From positions 1-23,662 of the forward strand of contig CAKUPC010000030.1 of NCBI GenBank assembly GCA_934675095.1: a stretch of DNA of 23,662 nt. Reading direction: 5' to 3'. The first letter of the stretch is position 1; each line of letters begins with the position of its first letter. Made by a program: the position numbers and the translations under genes. The notes beneath the pieces were generated by a model. The model searched no databases. It was given only the letters and a program-made list of their open reading frames with translations, and was not told the DNA's origin. Below, in pieces: positions 17,396-23,662 of the stretch. Origin of the DNA: an uncultured Bacteroidales bacterium. GTDB lineage: Bacteria; Bacteroidota; Bacteroidia; Bacteroidales; UBA932.

Positions 17396-18295
17396 CTAAT
17401 CGAGCATGAGTACCGCCTCGACTCCTTTCGAGGACAATCCTGCTATAAATTCGGGAATGACACTCTGTGACATGCAATCGATGTCGCAGTGAACTGAAAG
17501 CGGCGTGGAGTGCAAGTATATTTTCAGACAAGGGGAATGTGTGGGGTCTCCATGGCAGATTTCCACCTTCCTGATGTCGTCATAGGCAAACCGTTTCTTG
17601 TATGATCTGTACAGAACGTTTCTTATGACCAGCTCGTTTTCTGTCAGGACTGGGTATCCCCCGAATATCGCGACCATAATGAGAAAAAACGCGAATGTCA
17701 TGCTGGCGGACATTATCCACAATGGAATCATGACCCGTCGAGTGTCGAGAATAGCCAAGGCTATGAAGAATCCGAGAAGTGCGCAGGCGAACACCAAATG
17801 GATGATGATTGGGCTTATTGACGACAAGTAATTCTTCCTGTGTTTGTTTGTCCTGGTCTTTATGGGGAGGTCTTTGGTGAACTGAGCCATTCCGATGCCA
17901 TGCGAACGAAGTTCTTCGATGAACTCTGACCTCAACCGTTCCGACATTCCGTCTATGCCGTGTTGAATCGGAGTAGTACTTGACTTCAAATAAATTCTGA
18001 CGCATGCGTGTTTGGGCGCGTAGCAGAACGCAACGTTTTCAATGTCCTCATAGGGATAACTCTTGCATTGAAACCAGAATATGATGTTGCGAATCTCCAG
18101 TCCCTTGTCAGTGAGCCTCGGATAGTTACCGCACGATGCGGCTAATATTAAGGTAACCAGATAGCAGACAGTGATAAAGACAGCAAATCTTGAAGCGTGT
18201 GCCGTTGGACACCAGATGAGGGCTATGGTGCCTGACACGCAGACAATCAACAGAGGCAGTGTCCACAGCAGTGACTTTCGCGAGAAGTATTTCAT
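17396..18295 (-). CDS. Internally duplicated membrane protein (2TM + PH-like domain, twice)
   Basis: 299-aa protein that I do not recognise by name. Four hydrophobic helices (about 9-28, 35-54, 161-183, 188-210) alternate with two soluble domains that are copies of each other. Residues 56-134 begin GNYPRLTDKGLEIRNI and contain YPYEDIENVAFC and VRIYLKS. Residues 212-291 begin GGYPVLTENELVIRNV and contain FAYDDIRKVEIC and LKIYLHS. Each ends in a 'FI..L.S.G(I/V)' helix. This resembles bacterial PH-like (YdbS/YcxB-type) domains attached to paired membrane helices, which is inference. It starts at 18295 within the stop codon of the upstream gene (ATGA overlap), so the two are translationally coupled. 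Lower GC than the flanking PUL genes in places suggests separate origin. No link to glycan use is evident. Confidence 0.75.
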   Translation of the reverse strand: MKYFSRKSLLWTLPLLIVCVSGTIALIWCPTAHASRFAVFITVCYLVTLILAASCGNYPRLTDKGLEIRNIIFWFQCKSYPYEDIENVAFCYAPKHACVRIYLKSSTTPIQHGIDGMSERLRSEFIEELRSHGIGMAQFTKDLPIKTRTNKHRKNYLSSISPIIIHLVFACALLGFFIALAILDTRRVMIPLWIMSASMTFAFFLIMVAIFGGYPVLTENELVIRNVLYRSYKKRFAYDDIRKVEICHGDPTHSPCLKIYLHSTPLSVHCDIDCMSQSVIPEFIAGLSSKGVEAVLMLD

Positions 18296-19530
18296 TGCTT
18301 TTTAGTTTGTTGTGCGCCGTTGTTCATTTCCGGCATCTTGAAGCCCGGAATGTTGTCTTCATAGAAGTCAATCAATCTTCCGAAAATCAGATTGAAGACA
18401 ATGTCCGTATCGAGACTGTCCGGTATGTTCTTGCTGGGCCGTAGTCTCTTGCCGGCATTTCGGCGATTATGTTTCTCTCCAGTGTCCTGTCTTATTTTCA
18501 TAAAGTGAAGCATACTGTCATTATCTTGGGTGTAGATGACCGCTGCGCCTTCATCGCATTTGATGGAGGCAATTTCGTTGATTTTCCTTTTCTGCTTCGA
18601 GATGTCCCAGTTATACCCTCCGTCCGTCGAGAAAAACAGACAATCACGGCCATGCCCGATGAGCATGCCGTCGTTCTCCATGAGGGATTCCGGGGCGTAT
18701 AAAATAAGTTTGTCCAATTTAATTCCAGAAATGTTCTTCAGCGACTTTCCGTCATATTTCCAGAACTTCATGTCTTGAGACACAATGATTTGTCCAGCCA
18801 TAAATGCAGCCATGAAATTTCTGTATTTAAAGAAATTCGCCTTGTTTGAAGCAATGTCCTTTACGTATAGCCCGCCCAGCAATGGAATCAGCATATTGGT
18901 CCCGCTGTATGAAACCTGTTTGCCCAAAGCCATCCCCGGGATATTGTGCGTTTCCCAGTTCTTGCCGCCGTCAGTTGTCAGCAAATACGAAATCCGGCAT
19001 TCGGAAAGATGCTGTAGGCAGATGTAGGTATTCTCGTCGAATGCGTGAAATCCATAGATGTCCGACACTGTTCGGAGAATGGCTTTCGGGCGAAATTTTG
19101 CAACTGGCGTTCTCCAAATGCGGAGCGAGTCTTCCTGCGCGCCTTTCTTCCGTCTTTTTGTCAAGAGAAAAAGCTTGTCCCCGTTTTCTGCAATCTCCAG
19201 ACAAGTTCCTTTACCGGCGCATTCTTTCTGCCATGTGTGCCCCCTGTCTGTAGTCCTGGAGACGGTGAACCGTTGTTCAAAATCTGTTTCTTTCCTTCTC
19301 GGCAACGGCGACACGGCGAATCCTGTACTGTCCGAACAAAAGCAAAACAGACGGCTCGAATGTGATTCTGTCGGCGGCAGTCCCTTTGGCTGTATACTTT
19401 CTTTTTCTATGATGATTGTGCCATAGCGGTTATCGTCGCGGCGGCAAGATGCCAGGACAAAAAGCACGGCTGATGACAATACCATTATGTAAGCGCATGC
19501 TTTTATTCTGCGCGATAATCGGGTTTTCAT
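18292..19530 (-). CDS. Beta-propeller lipoprotein with BNR/Asp-box repeats
   Basis: 412-aa lipoprotein: lipobox VLASC (Cys29) followed by RRDDN, an acidic stretch that could direct surface display. Three Asp-boxes (S/T-x-D-x-G-x-x-W) are visible: TTDRGHTW (93-100), TTDGGKNW (185-192) and STDGGYNW (301-308), spaced about 90-115 residues apart. This indicates a sialidase-like or Ycf48-like propeller fold. There is no sialidase RIP motif or arginine triad that I can see, so enzymatic function is not supported. The C-terminal 60 residues are basic and then polar. The gene overlaps the membrane-protein gene by 4 nt and has its own promoter at 19574-19603. Its role is unknown; the pair may form a membrane complex unrelated to GAG breakdown. 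Confidence 0.75.
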   Translation of the reverse strand: MKTRLSRRIKACAYIMVLSSAVLFVLASCRRDDNRYGTIIIEKESIQPKGLPPTESHSSRLFCFCSDSTGFAVSPLPRRKETDFEQRFTVSRTTDRGHTWQKECAGKGTCLEIAENGDKLFLLTKRRKKGAQEDSLRIWRTPVAKFRPKAILRTVSDIYGFHAFDENTYICLQHLSECRISYLLTTDGGKNWETHNIPGMALGKQVSYSGTNMLIPLLGGLYVKDIASNKANFFKYRNFMAAFMAGQIIVSQDMKFWKYDGKSLKNISGIKLDKLILYAPESLMENDGMLIGHGRDCLFFSTDGGYNWDISKQKRKINEIASIKCDEGAAVIYTQDNDSMLHFMKIRQDTGEKHNRRNAGKRLRPSKNIPDSLDTDIVFNLIFGRLIDFYEDNIPGFKMPEMNNGAQQTKKQ

Positions 19531-19573
19531 CGCGTTCCGTGTGTTTATGTGGTTGTGTTATAAATGTCGGCCG

Positions 19574-19603
19574 CAAAGTTACGGATTATTTTAAAAATTC
19601 AAA
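19574..19603 (-). promoter_or_regulatory. Candidate promoter of the two-gene insert
   Basis: On the minus strand TAACTTTG (19581-19574) matches the -7 consensus, with TTTG (19603-19600) 18 bp upstream, slightly shorter than the usual 19-21. It lies 44 bp before the start at 19530 and just after the terminator of the PL21 gene, which supports the insert being its own transcription unit. Confidence 0.55.
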
Positions 19604-19611
19604 ATTGTACG

Positions 19612-19653
19612 ATAAAAAGACGCCCCGCATCGGCACACCCCGATGCGGGGCGT
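19612..19653 (-). terminator. Rho-independent terminator of the PL21 lyase gene
   Basis: ACGCCCCGCATCGG (19620-19633) and CCGATGCGGGGCGT (19640-19653) form a perfect 14-bp GC-rich stem with a 6-nt loop. Read on the minus strand it is followed by CTTTTTATC. It begins 26 bp after the lyase stop codon at 19679 and separates that gene from the insert downstream. Confidence 0.93.
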
Positions 19654-19678
19654 TCTGTGGCGTTGCAGTGCCTTAAGC

Positions 19679-22069
19679 CTATTTCCTGACGGCGAACTTG
19701 CCCGGGGCGGCGTCGAAATAGAGCGTGCCGGCATCTTCTGTCACGGTGAACTTGCCGAGCGGCTTGCCGTTGCGCTCCACCGTCCATTCTCCAGCGGCGA
19801 GACCTGTCGCGAGAACCTTGAATTTCTTGGTCTTGTGCTTTTTCGCGGCTGACGACGGAATCTCGAAACTGTAGCCTTCGGCGCTCCTGCCGCAGTCGGT
19901 GCTGAAGATTACGGCGCGGTTGCCGACGATGGCTCCCGCGGCTCGCGTCCCGGTTGCTCTCCCGGCATTGGCCGTGCAGCTTCCGTCTATTCCCGACACC
20001 GGAAGGTTCTTCTTCACGCTCTTGTCCGAAACCTGAATCACATTGAGGAAACAGTCCTCCGGGGCCGCAGCCTTCGGGCTCAGCTCCACTCTCCACGCGC
20101 CGCGCTCGTTGCACGGGTCTGGCCTCGTCGTGGCTGCATTCGGGAAATTCTTTCCGAAGACCCAGAACTCCTTGCCCGGACCTCCTACCTTCTCTACATT
20201 CAGGTTGTCCGAAGAGGGGAGCAGCACATCGCAGTGCAGCCTTCCGGTGTCGCCGTTCTTGGTGCGGCAGATTGTGAAATCCGTGCTTCCGAGCTGCGGC
20301 TCCTCGATGCTGTGGAGCAGCCAGAACTTCCTGAAAGAGGCATCCGAAGATTTCACACGGTCGTAAATCACCATCGCTGCCGGCACATCCTCGCTTTCGT
20401 CCGTGAGGTTGAGGAATACGAAGCTGCGCCTCGCGCTCTCGACTTTCCTGCTGTACGCCTTGGTGATGTCGCCCTGAAGCAGGGTCCAGTCCGGAGTCTG
20501 TGCGTTCGGCCCGAATCCATGTGCAAGCACCTCACCCACAGTGTATTCCTCGCTGAGCAGGTCCGCGAAGCTGCGGCAGGTCTCCCAGCGGTCTCCCGGC
20601 ATTCTTTGACCGCCGTCATTTTCCGCGAACTCAGTCTTGTCGGCGCCGCCGTAGTTCCAGCAGGCGAACTTCTCCGACGGGTCATAGACGAGCAGCGAAT
20701 TGTGGGCTATCGTCCGCTTGAAATAGTTCTTGTTGTGGGGGCTGTTGTAGCCGCCTGCAGAACCTTGGTATGAACCGGAGTCTATTGCGAGCGGTCCTCG
20801 GTAGTAAATCTGGAATGTACCGGCGTCGAGGTGCTGATGGTTCCCGACATAATGCTCCGTAATCTTCATTTCGGCTATGGCGCTGTTCTCGTCCCAGCCC
20901 GTCCTTGCAATCATCCATCCGAACGGCGTGCCGCTGTACCTTGAAAGAGGAAGCCCCTCCGGCGACTTTCCCTTGAGTCCGAAGTCTCTCCATAGAAGTT
21001 CGAGCATGAGCATATGTGTCTCCACATTCGGACGTCGCTCGTACTCGTACATCAGAAGCGGGTCATTCCAGTAGCTTGCCGCGAGCATCGCCGGCATCGC
21101 GTAGGTCTGCGGAACTTCTCTCTTGCCCGGGTTCACGTCCCCCGACGGCAGCACCTGCCCGTCAGGACGACGGCGGTAGATGTGGTCATATAGCACATAG
21201 CGCTGTTCCGGGCTATAGATTTCCCCGGCTCCCATCCTGTCGAAAATCCAGAGCGAGTTGAGGTCGTTGAGATAGCGGACGGTCACATATCCGGTTCCCT
21301 GATGATAGTTGTGCCCTGCATAGATATAGTCGCGCACGGGCACATAATCCCGGAAAATCATCTTCGCCACAATGTCATACATTTCCGGATATTCGTCATA
21401 AATCGCGATTCCGCAGGAAAGCATATCCCTGAGAATCATCCACTCCGAGCCATGCCCCGCCACACTCTCGTTCTCTTTCGGCGGGTAGTGGCACTCCATA
21501 GTTCCGGCGATGCGCACGAACTCGCGTATGTACTCCCGCTTCTGCTCTGCACTCATCCTGTCGTAGCACCAGTCATAGACCATCGCCCCGACCATCAGCA
21601 TAGAGCCGCTGGCCCTTGAAAGGTCGTTCTTAGTTCCGAAATTCGTCTTTTTCAGCGTGTCGAGCATCGCCGTTATTGCCCTGTCGGCAGAGGGAGCGTC
21701 TCCTTCGGTGAGGTAGGCAAGTGCATCGAGCTGGGACTGTGAAGTGACGCCTCTCATCTGCGCATAGTAGCGGAAGCCGTGATCCTTGACCTTCGCTTCT
21801 TCTTCCTCAGTTCTCGGAATGGCCGCCTTGCGCAGCTTCTTTAGTATCGCCTTGCCCTCCGGAGTCTTCATCTTTTCCCTGAGTGCAGGAATGTCGCCCT
21901 CGCGGAGATAGAGCCTCGGGTGCTCCTCAGGCGGCAGCGGAATTGTGACTCCGTCCCTTTCAACCCACACGACTTCCTTTTCCTTGCGTTCCGTTTCCGT
22001 CTGTGCGGATGCCGGGACAACTGCGGCGACGACAAGAATCGTCGTCAGAATAAATTTTGATATTGACAT
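19679..22069 (-). CDS. Heparinase II-like polysaccharide lyase (PL21)
   Basis: 796-aa lyase with a type I signal peptide (SKFILTTILVVAAVVPASAQ), probably periplasmic. I start at 22069; the 46 extra in-frame codons up to 22207 would cross the promoter and lack signal character. Family marks: HGSEW gives H206 and E209; Y261 lies in HQGTGYVTVRY; GNHQHLDAG gives H411 and H413; D430 lies in LAIDSGSY and H456 in TIAHNSLLV. Pedobacter heparinase II uses His202, Glu205, Tyr257 and His406 for catalysis, and His408, Asp424 and His464 for zinc, as I recall. The first three match with a constant offset of 4, the next two with 5. Heparinase II cleaves both heparin-like and heparan-like linkages, so this would broaden the range of the two PL12 enzymes. 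Monocistronic, with its own promoter and terminator. Confidence 0.92.
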   Translation of the reverse strand: MSISKFILTTILVVAAVVPASAQTETERKEKEVVWVERDGVTIPLPPEEHPRLYLREGDIPALREKMKTPEGKAILKKLRKAAIPRTEEEEAKVKDHGFRYYAQMRGVTSQSQLDALAYLTEGDAPSADRAITAMLDTLKKTNFGTKNDLSRASGSMLMVGAMVYDWCYDRMSAEQKREYIREFVRIAGTMECHYPPKENESVAGHGSEWMILRDMLSCGIAIYDEYPEMYDIVAKMIFRDYVPVRDYIYAGHNYHQGTGYVTVRYLNDLNSLWIFDRMGAGEIYSPEQRYVLYDHIYRRRPDGQVLPSGDVNPGKREVPQTYAMPAMLAASYWNDPLLMYEYERRPNVETHMLMLELLWRDFGLKGKSPEGLPLSRYSGTPFGWMIARTGWDENSAIAEMKITEHYVGNHQHLDAGTFQIYYRGPLAIDSGSYQGSAGGYNSPHNKNYFKRTIAHNSLLVYDPSEKFACWNYGGADKTEFAENDGGQRMPGDRWETCRSFADLLSEEYTVGEVLAHGFGPNAQTPDWTLLQGDITKAYSRKVESARRSFVFLNLTDESEDVPAAMVIYDRVKSSDASFRKFWLLHSIEEPQLGSTDFTICRTKNGDTGRLHCDVLLPSSDNLNVEKVGGPGKEFWVFGKNFPNAATTRPDPCNERGAWRVELSPKAAAPEDCFLNVIQVSDKSVKKNLPVSGIDGSCTANAGRATGTRAAGAIVGNRAVIFSTDCGRSAEGYSFEIPSSAAKKHKTKKFKVLATGLAAGEWTVERNGKPLGKFTVTEDAGTLYFDAAPGKFAVRK

Positions 22070-22104
22070 GATTAGTCTGATTTTCGTTGATATATATGTG
22101 TATG

Positions 22105-22124
22105 TATGATACAAATATATCATA
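22105..22124. promoter_or_regulatory. Inverted repeat over the PL21 -7 box
   Basis: TATGATA (22105-22111), CAAATA and TATCATA (22118-22124) form a perfect 7-bp inverted repeat enclosing most of the -7 box. It is a candidate repressor site, although AT-rich promoter sequence can produce such repeats by chance. Confidence 0.35.
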
Positions 22125-22143
22125 TTCCGACAATCTCTGCAAA
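22112..22143 (-). promoter_or_regulatory. Consensus promoter of the PL21 lyase gene
   Basis: On the minus strand TTTG (22143-22140), a 20-bp spacer and TATATTTG (22119-22112) match both the -33 and -7 elements of Bacteroidota housekeeping promoters. It is the best promoter in the window and lies 43 bp upstream of the start codon. Confidence 0.8.
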
Positions 22144-22144
22144 T

Positions 22145-22168
22145 TTTTCCGTGAACGCACACGGAAAA
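22145..22168. promoter_or_regulatory. Inverted repeat TTTTCCGTG-N6-CACGGAAAA between divergent genes
   Basis: A perfect 9-bp inverted repeat with a 6-bp spacer lies just upstream of the PL21 -33 element and upstream of the SDR gene. CGGAAA recurs at 22171 and 22192. A shared operator for the divergent lyase and dehydrogenase genes is the likely reading. A weak -7-like TAATATTG for the SDR gene lies at 22184-22191. Confidence 0.5.
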
Positions 22169-22224
22169 TTCGGAAATATTTCGTAATATTGCGGAAAAAT
22201 AAAACAACTAAACAGAATAGTGTT

Positions 22225-23019
22225 ATGGTAAATTTTTCACTCGAAGGAAAGGTTGCGCTCGTAACGGGTGCATCTTACGGAATCGGATTCGCGATTGCAA
22301 CTGCATTCGCTGAGGCCGGAGCAAAGATTGCTTTCAACGACATCAAGCAGGAGCTTGTCGATAAGGGCATCGCTTCCTACAAGGAACTCGGCATCGACGC
22401 GAAGGGCTATGTCTGCGACGTCACCAAGGAAGAGCAGGTTCAGGAGCTCGTCAAGAAAGTCGAGAACGACCTCGGACCTATCAACATCCTCGTGAACAAC
22501 GCGGGCATCATCAAGCGCATCCCTATGTGCGAGATGAAGGCCGAGGAGTTCCGTCAGGTGATTGACGTCGATCTCAACGCTCCGTTCATCGTGTCGAAGG
22601 CTGTCATCCCGTCCATGATCAAGCAGGGCGGCGGAAAGATTATCAACATCTGCTCGATGATGTCCGAGCTCGGCCGCGAGACTGTTTCGGCATACGCGGC
22701 TGCAAAGGGCGGACTCAAGATGCTCACCCGCAACATCGCCTCTGAGTACGGCGAGTACAACATCCAGTGCAACGGCATAGGCCCGGGCTACATCGCGACT
22801 CCTCAGACGGCTCCTCTGCGCGAGCGTCAGCCTGACGGCTCAAGGCATCCGTTCGACGCCTTCATCGTGGCAAAGACTCCTGCCGCGCGCTGGGGCACAA
22901 CCGCCGACCTTCAGGGACCTGCGGTTTTCCTCGCATCTTCGGCTTCCGACTTCGTGAACGGTCATGTCCTCTATGTCGATGGCGGAATCCTCGCCTACAT
23001 CGGCAAGCAGCCTAAATAG
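22225..23019 (+). CDS. SDR oxidoreductase, KduD / gluconate 5-dehydrogenase type
   Basis: 264-aa cytoplasmic short-chain dehydrogenase without a signal peptide. Rossmann motif TGASYGIG (14-21), NNAG (91-94), and catalytic S144, Y157 and K161 (YAAAK) are all present. Asp39 at the end of the second strand points to NAD(H) rather than NADP(H). The C-terminus ARWGTTADLQGPAVFLASSASDFVNG is very like KduD/IdnO proteins. In uronate catabolism this enzyme interconverts a 5-keto-4-deoxy (or 5-keto) sugar acid and 2-keto-3-deoxygluconate, the step after GH88 releases the unsaturated uronate. I start at 22225 (MVNFSLEGKVALVTG, the usual family N-terminus); the frame stays open upstream to 22087 but overlaps the divergent promoter. 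Which keto acid it uses cannot be decided from sequence. The isomerase normally paired with it is not in the window. Confidence 0.87.
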   Translation: MVNFSLEGKVALVTGASYGIGFAIATAFAEAGAKIAFNDIKQELVDKGIASYKELGIDAKGYVCDVTKEEQVQELVKKVENDLGPINILVNNAGIIKRIPMCEMKAEEFRQVIDVDLNAPFIVSKAVIPSMIKQGGGKIINICSMMSELGRETVSAYAAAKGGLKMLTRNIASEYGEYNIQCNGIGPGYIATPQTAPLRERQPDGSRHPFDAFIVAKTPAARWGTTADLQGPAVFLASSASDFVNGHVLYVDGGILAYIGKQPK

Positions 23020-23036
23020 TTTCGTTCTGTTAGAAT

Positions 23037-23662
23037 ATGAAGCGTTTTTTTGTAATTCCGGTTCTGTCCTGCCTTCTCTGCGCCTGCGGAGTGCAGGACA
23101 GAACTGTTTCGGTGACTAATGACTCACCGGTTGACAGGCATTGTGAGACGGTCTCCGTGCCGTTTGACGCGCTCGGCATCCGCGGACTTTCGGAGGAGAA
23201 TGCCGTTGTCAAGGCCGCTGACGGGAAGCAGATTCCCTCGCAGGTCATCGCTGACGCCGACGCCCGGCTTTCGGTTATTTTCCAGGCGGACGTGAAGGCC
23301 GGGGCAAGCGAAAATTTCGTCGTCTCAAAGGGCGTGCGCACGGTCTTCGACACCCTCGTGAACAGCCGTTATGTTCCTGAAAGAAAGGATGATTATGAGT
23401 ACGAGAACAATCTTGTCCTCGGGCGTATATACGGGCCTGCACTTGAGGGACCGCGTACATTCGGTCCGGACATTTTCATAAAGAACACTCCGGAACTTGT
23501 GTTTGACAGATGGCTTGCCGGCAGGGATTTCCACCGCAACCACGGCGAGGGCATGGACTGCTACATGGTCGGGAAGACTCTCGGCGGCGGTTCCTGCGCA
23601 CCTGTCTCGGAGGACGGACGGATTTTCACCGGTGACAACTATGCCACCCAGAAGCGCCTCTG
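23037..23662 (+). CDS. DUF4861 lipoprotein (3' end outside window)
   Basis: The reading frame from 23037 stays open to the right edge (208 complete codons). It begins with a lipoprotein signal, lipobox LLCAC (Cys17), and continues with family-typical segments: RYVPERKDDYEYENN, RIYGPALEGPRTFGPDIFIK, FDRWLAGRDFHRNHGEGMDC and YMVGKTLGGG. These match DUF4861, an uncharacterised family often encoded beside polysaccharide lyases and GH88/GH105 enzymes in PULs. The conserved HxxHGEGMDCYxVG stretch, rich in His, Glu and Asp, looks like a ligand- or metal-binding site, which is inference. It begins 17 bp after the SDR stop and is probably cotranscribed. DUF4861 proteins are commonly about 400 aa, so about half may be missing. 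Confidence 0.82.
   Translation, partial: MKRFFVIPVLSCLLCACGVQDRTVSVTNDSPVDRHCETVSVPFDALGIRGLSEENAVVKAADGKQIPSQVIADADARLSVIFQADVKAGASENFVVSKGVRTVFDTLVNSRYVPERKDDYEYENNLVLGRIYGPALEGPRTFGPDIFIKNTPELVFDRWLAGRDFHRNHGEGMDCYMVGKTLGGGSCAPVSEDGRIFTGDNYATQKRL

Noticed and set aside
18292..19530. Sialidase function for the Asp-box protein
   Set aside because: Asp-boxes mark a fold, not an activity; no RIP motif or Arg triad was seen.
22070..22224. Upstream extensions of the PL21 and SDR genes that would make them overlap head to head
   Set aside because: The extensions cross a consensus promoter and inverted repeats, and the internal starts give a proper signal peptide (PL21) and the usual family N-terminus (SDR).

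Overview
The window is most likely part of a Bacteroidales chromosome (phylum Bacteroidota). Evidence for this is an adjacent SusC/SusD pair, many lipoprotein signal peptides, Bacteroidota-type -7 boxes (TAnnTTTG) and no need for strong Shine-Dalgarno sites. The DNA is GC-rich for this order, with strongly GC-biased third codon positions, so an Alistipes-like or similar GC-rich gut member is plausible. I cannot name the species.

It holds most of a polysaccharide utilization locus (PUL) whose best-supported substrate is heparan sulfate or heparin. (1) Positions 1-8868, minus strand: an operon reading heparinase II/III-like lipoprotein (PL12-like), surface glycan-binding lipoprotein, SusC, SusD (cut by the left edge). 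(2) 8869-9194: a divergent control region with two -7 boxes, several inverted repeats and a leader hairpin. (3) 9195-17356, plus strand: GH88 unsaturated glucuronyl hydrolase, PL12 heparinase III-like lyase, sulfatase, Tat-signal DUF3604/PHP-like metalloprotein, second sulfatase. (4) 17396-19530, minus strand: a two-gene insert, partly lower in GC, with no recognised GAG role: a beta-propeller lipoprotein translationally coupled to an internally duplicated membrane protein. (5) 19679-22069, minus strand: a PL21 heparinase II-like lyase with a strong terminator. (6) 22225 to the right edge, plus strand: an SDR dehydrogenase of the KduD/gluconate 5-dehydrogenase type and a truncated DUF4861 lipoprotein.

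Inferred pathway: the surface lyase and glycan-binding protein cut and hold the chain; SusC/SusD import oligosaccharides; periplasmic PL12 and PL21 lyases produce unsaturated disaccharides; the sulfatases desulfate them; GH88 releases the 4,5-unsaturated uronate; the SDR acts in the cytoplasmic 5-keto-4-deoxyuronate route. The SusD-SusC-SGBP-PL12 order matches what I recall of the B. thetaiotaomicron heparin PUL (BT4659-BT4662). No regulator (HTCS, AraC or sigma/anti-sigma), no KduI-type isomerase and no sulfatase-maturing enzyme is in the window. The least understood parts are the DUF3604 and DUF4861 proteins, the two-gene insert, and the inverted repeats that surround the promoters.
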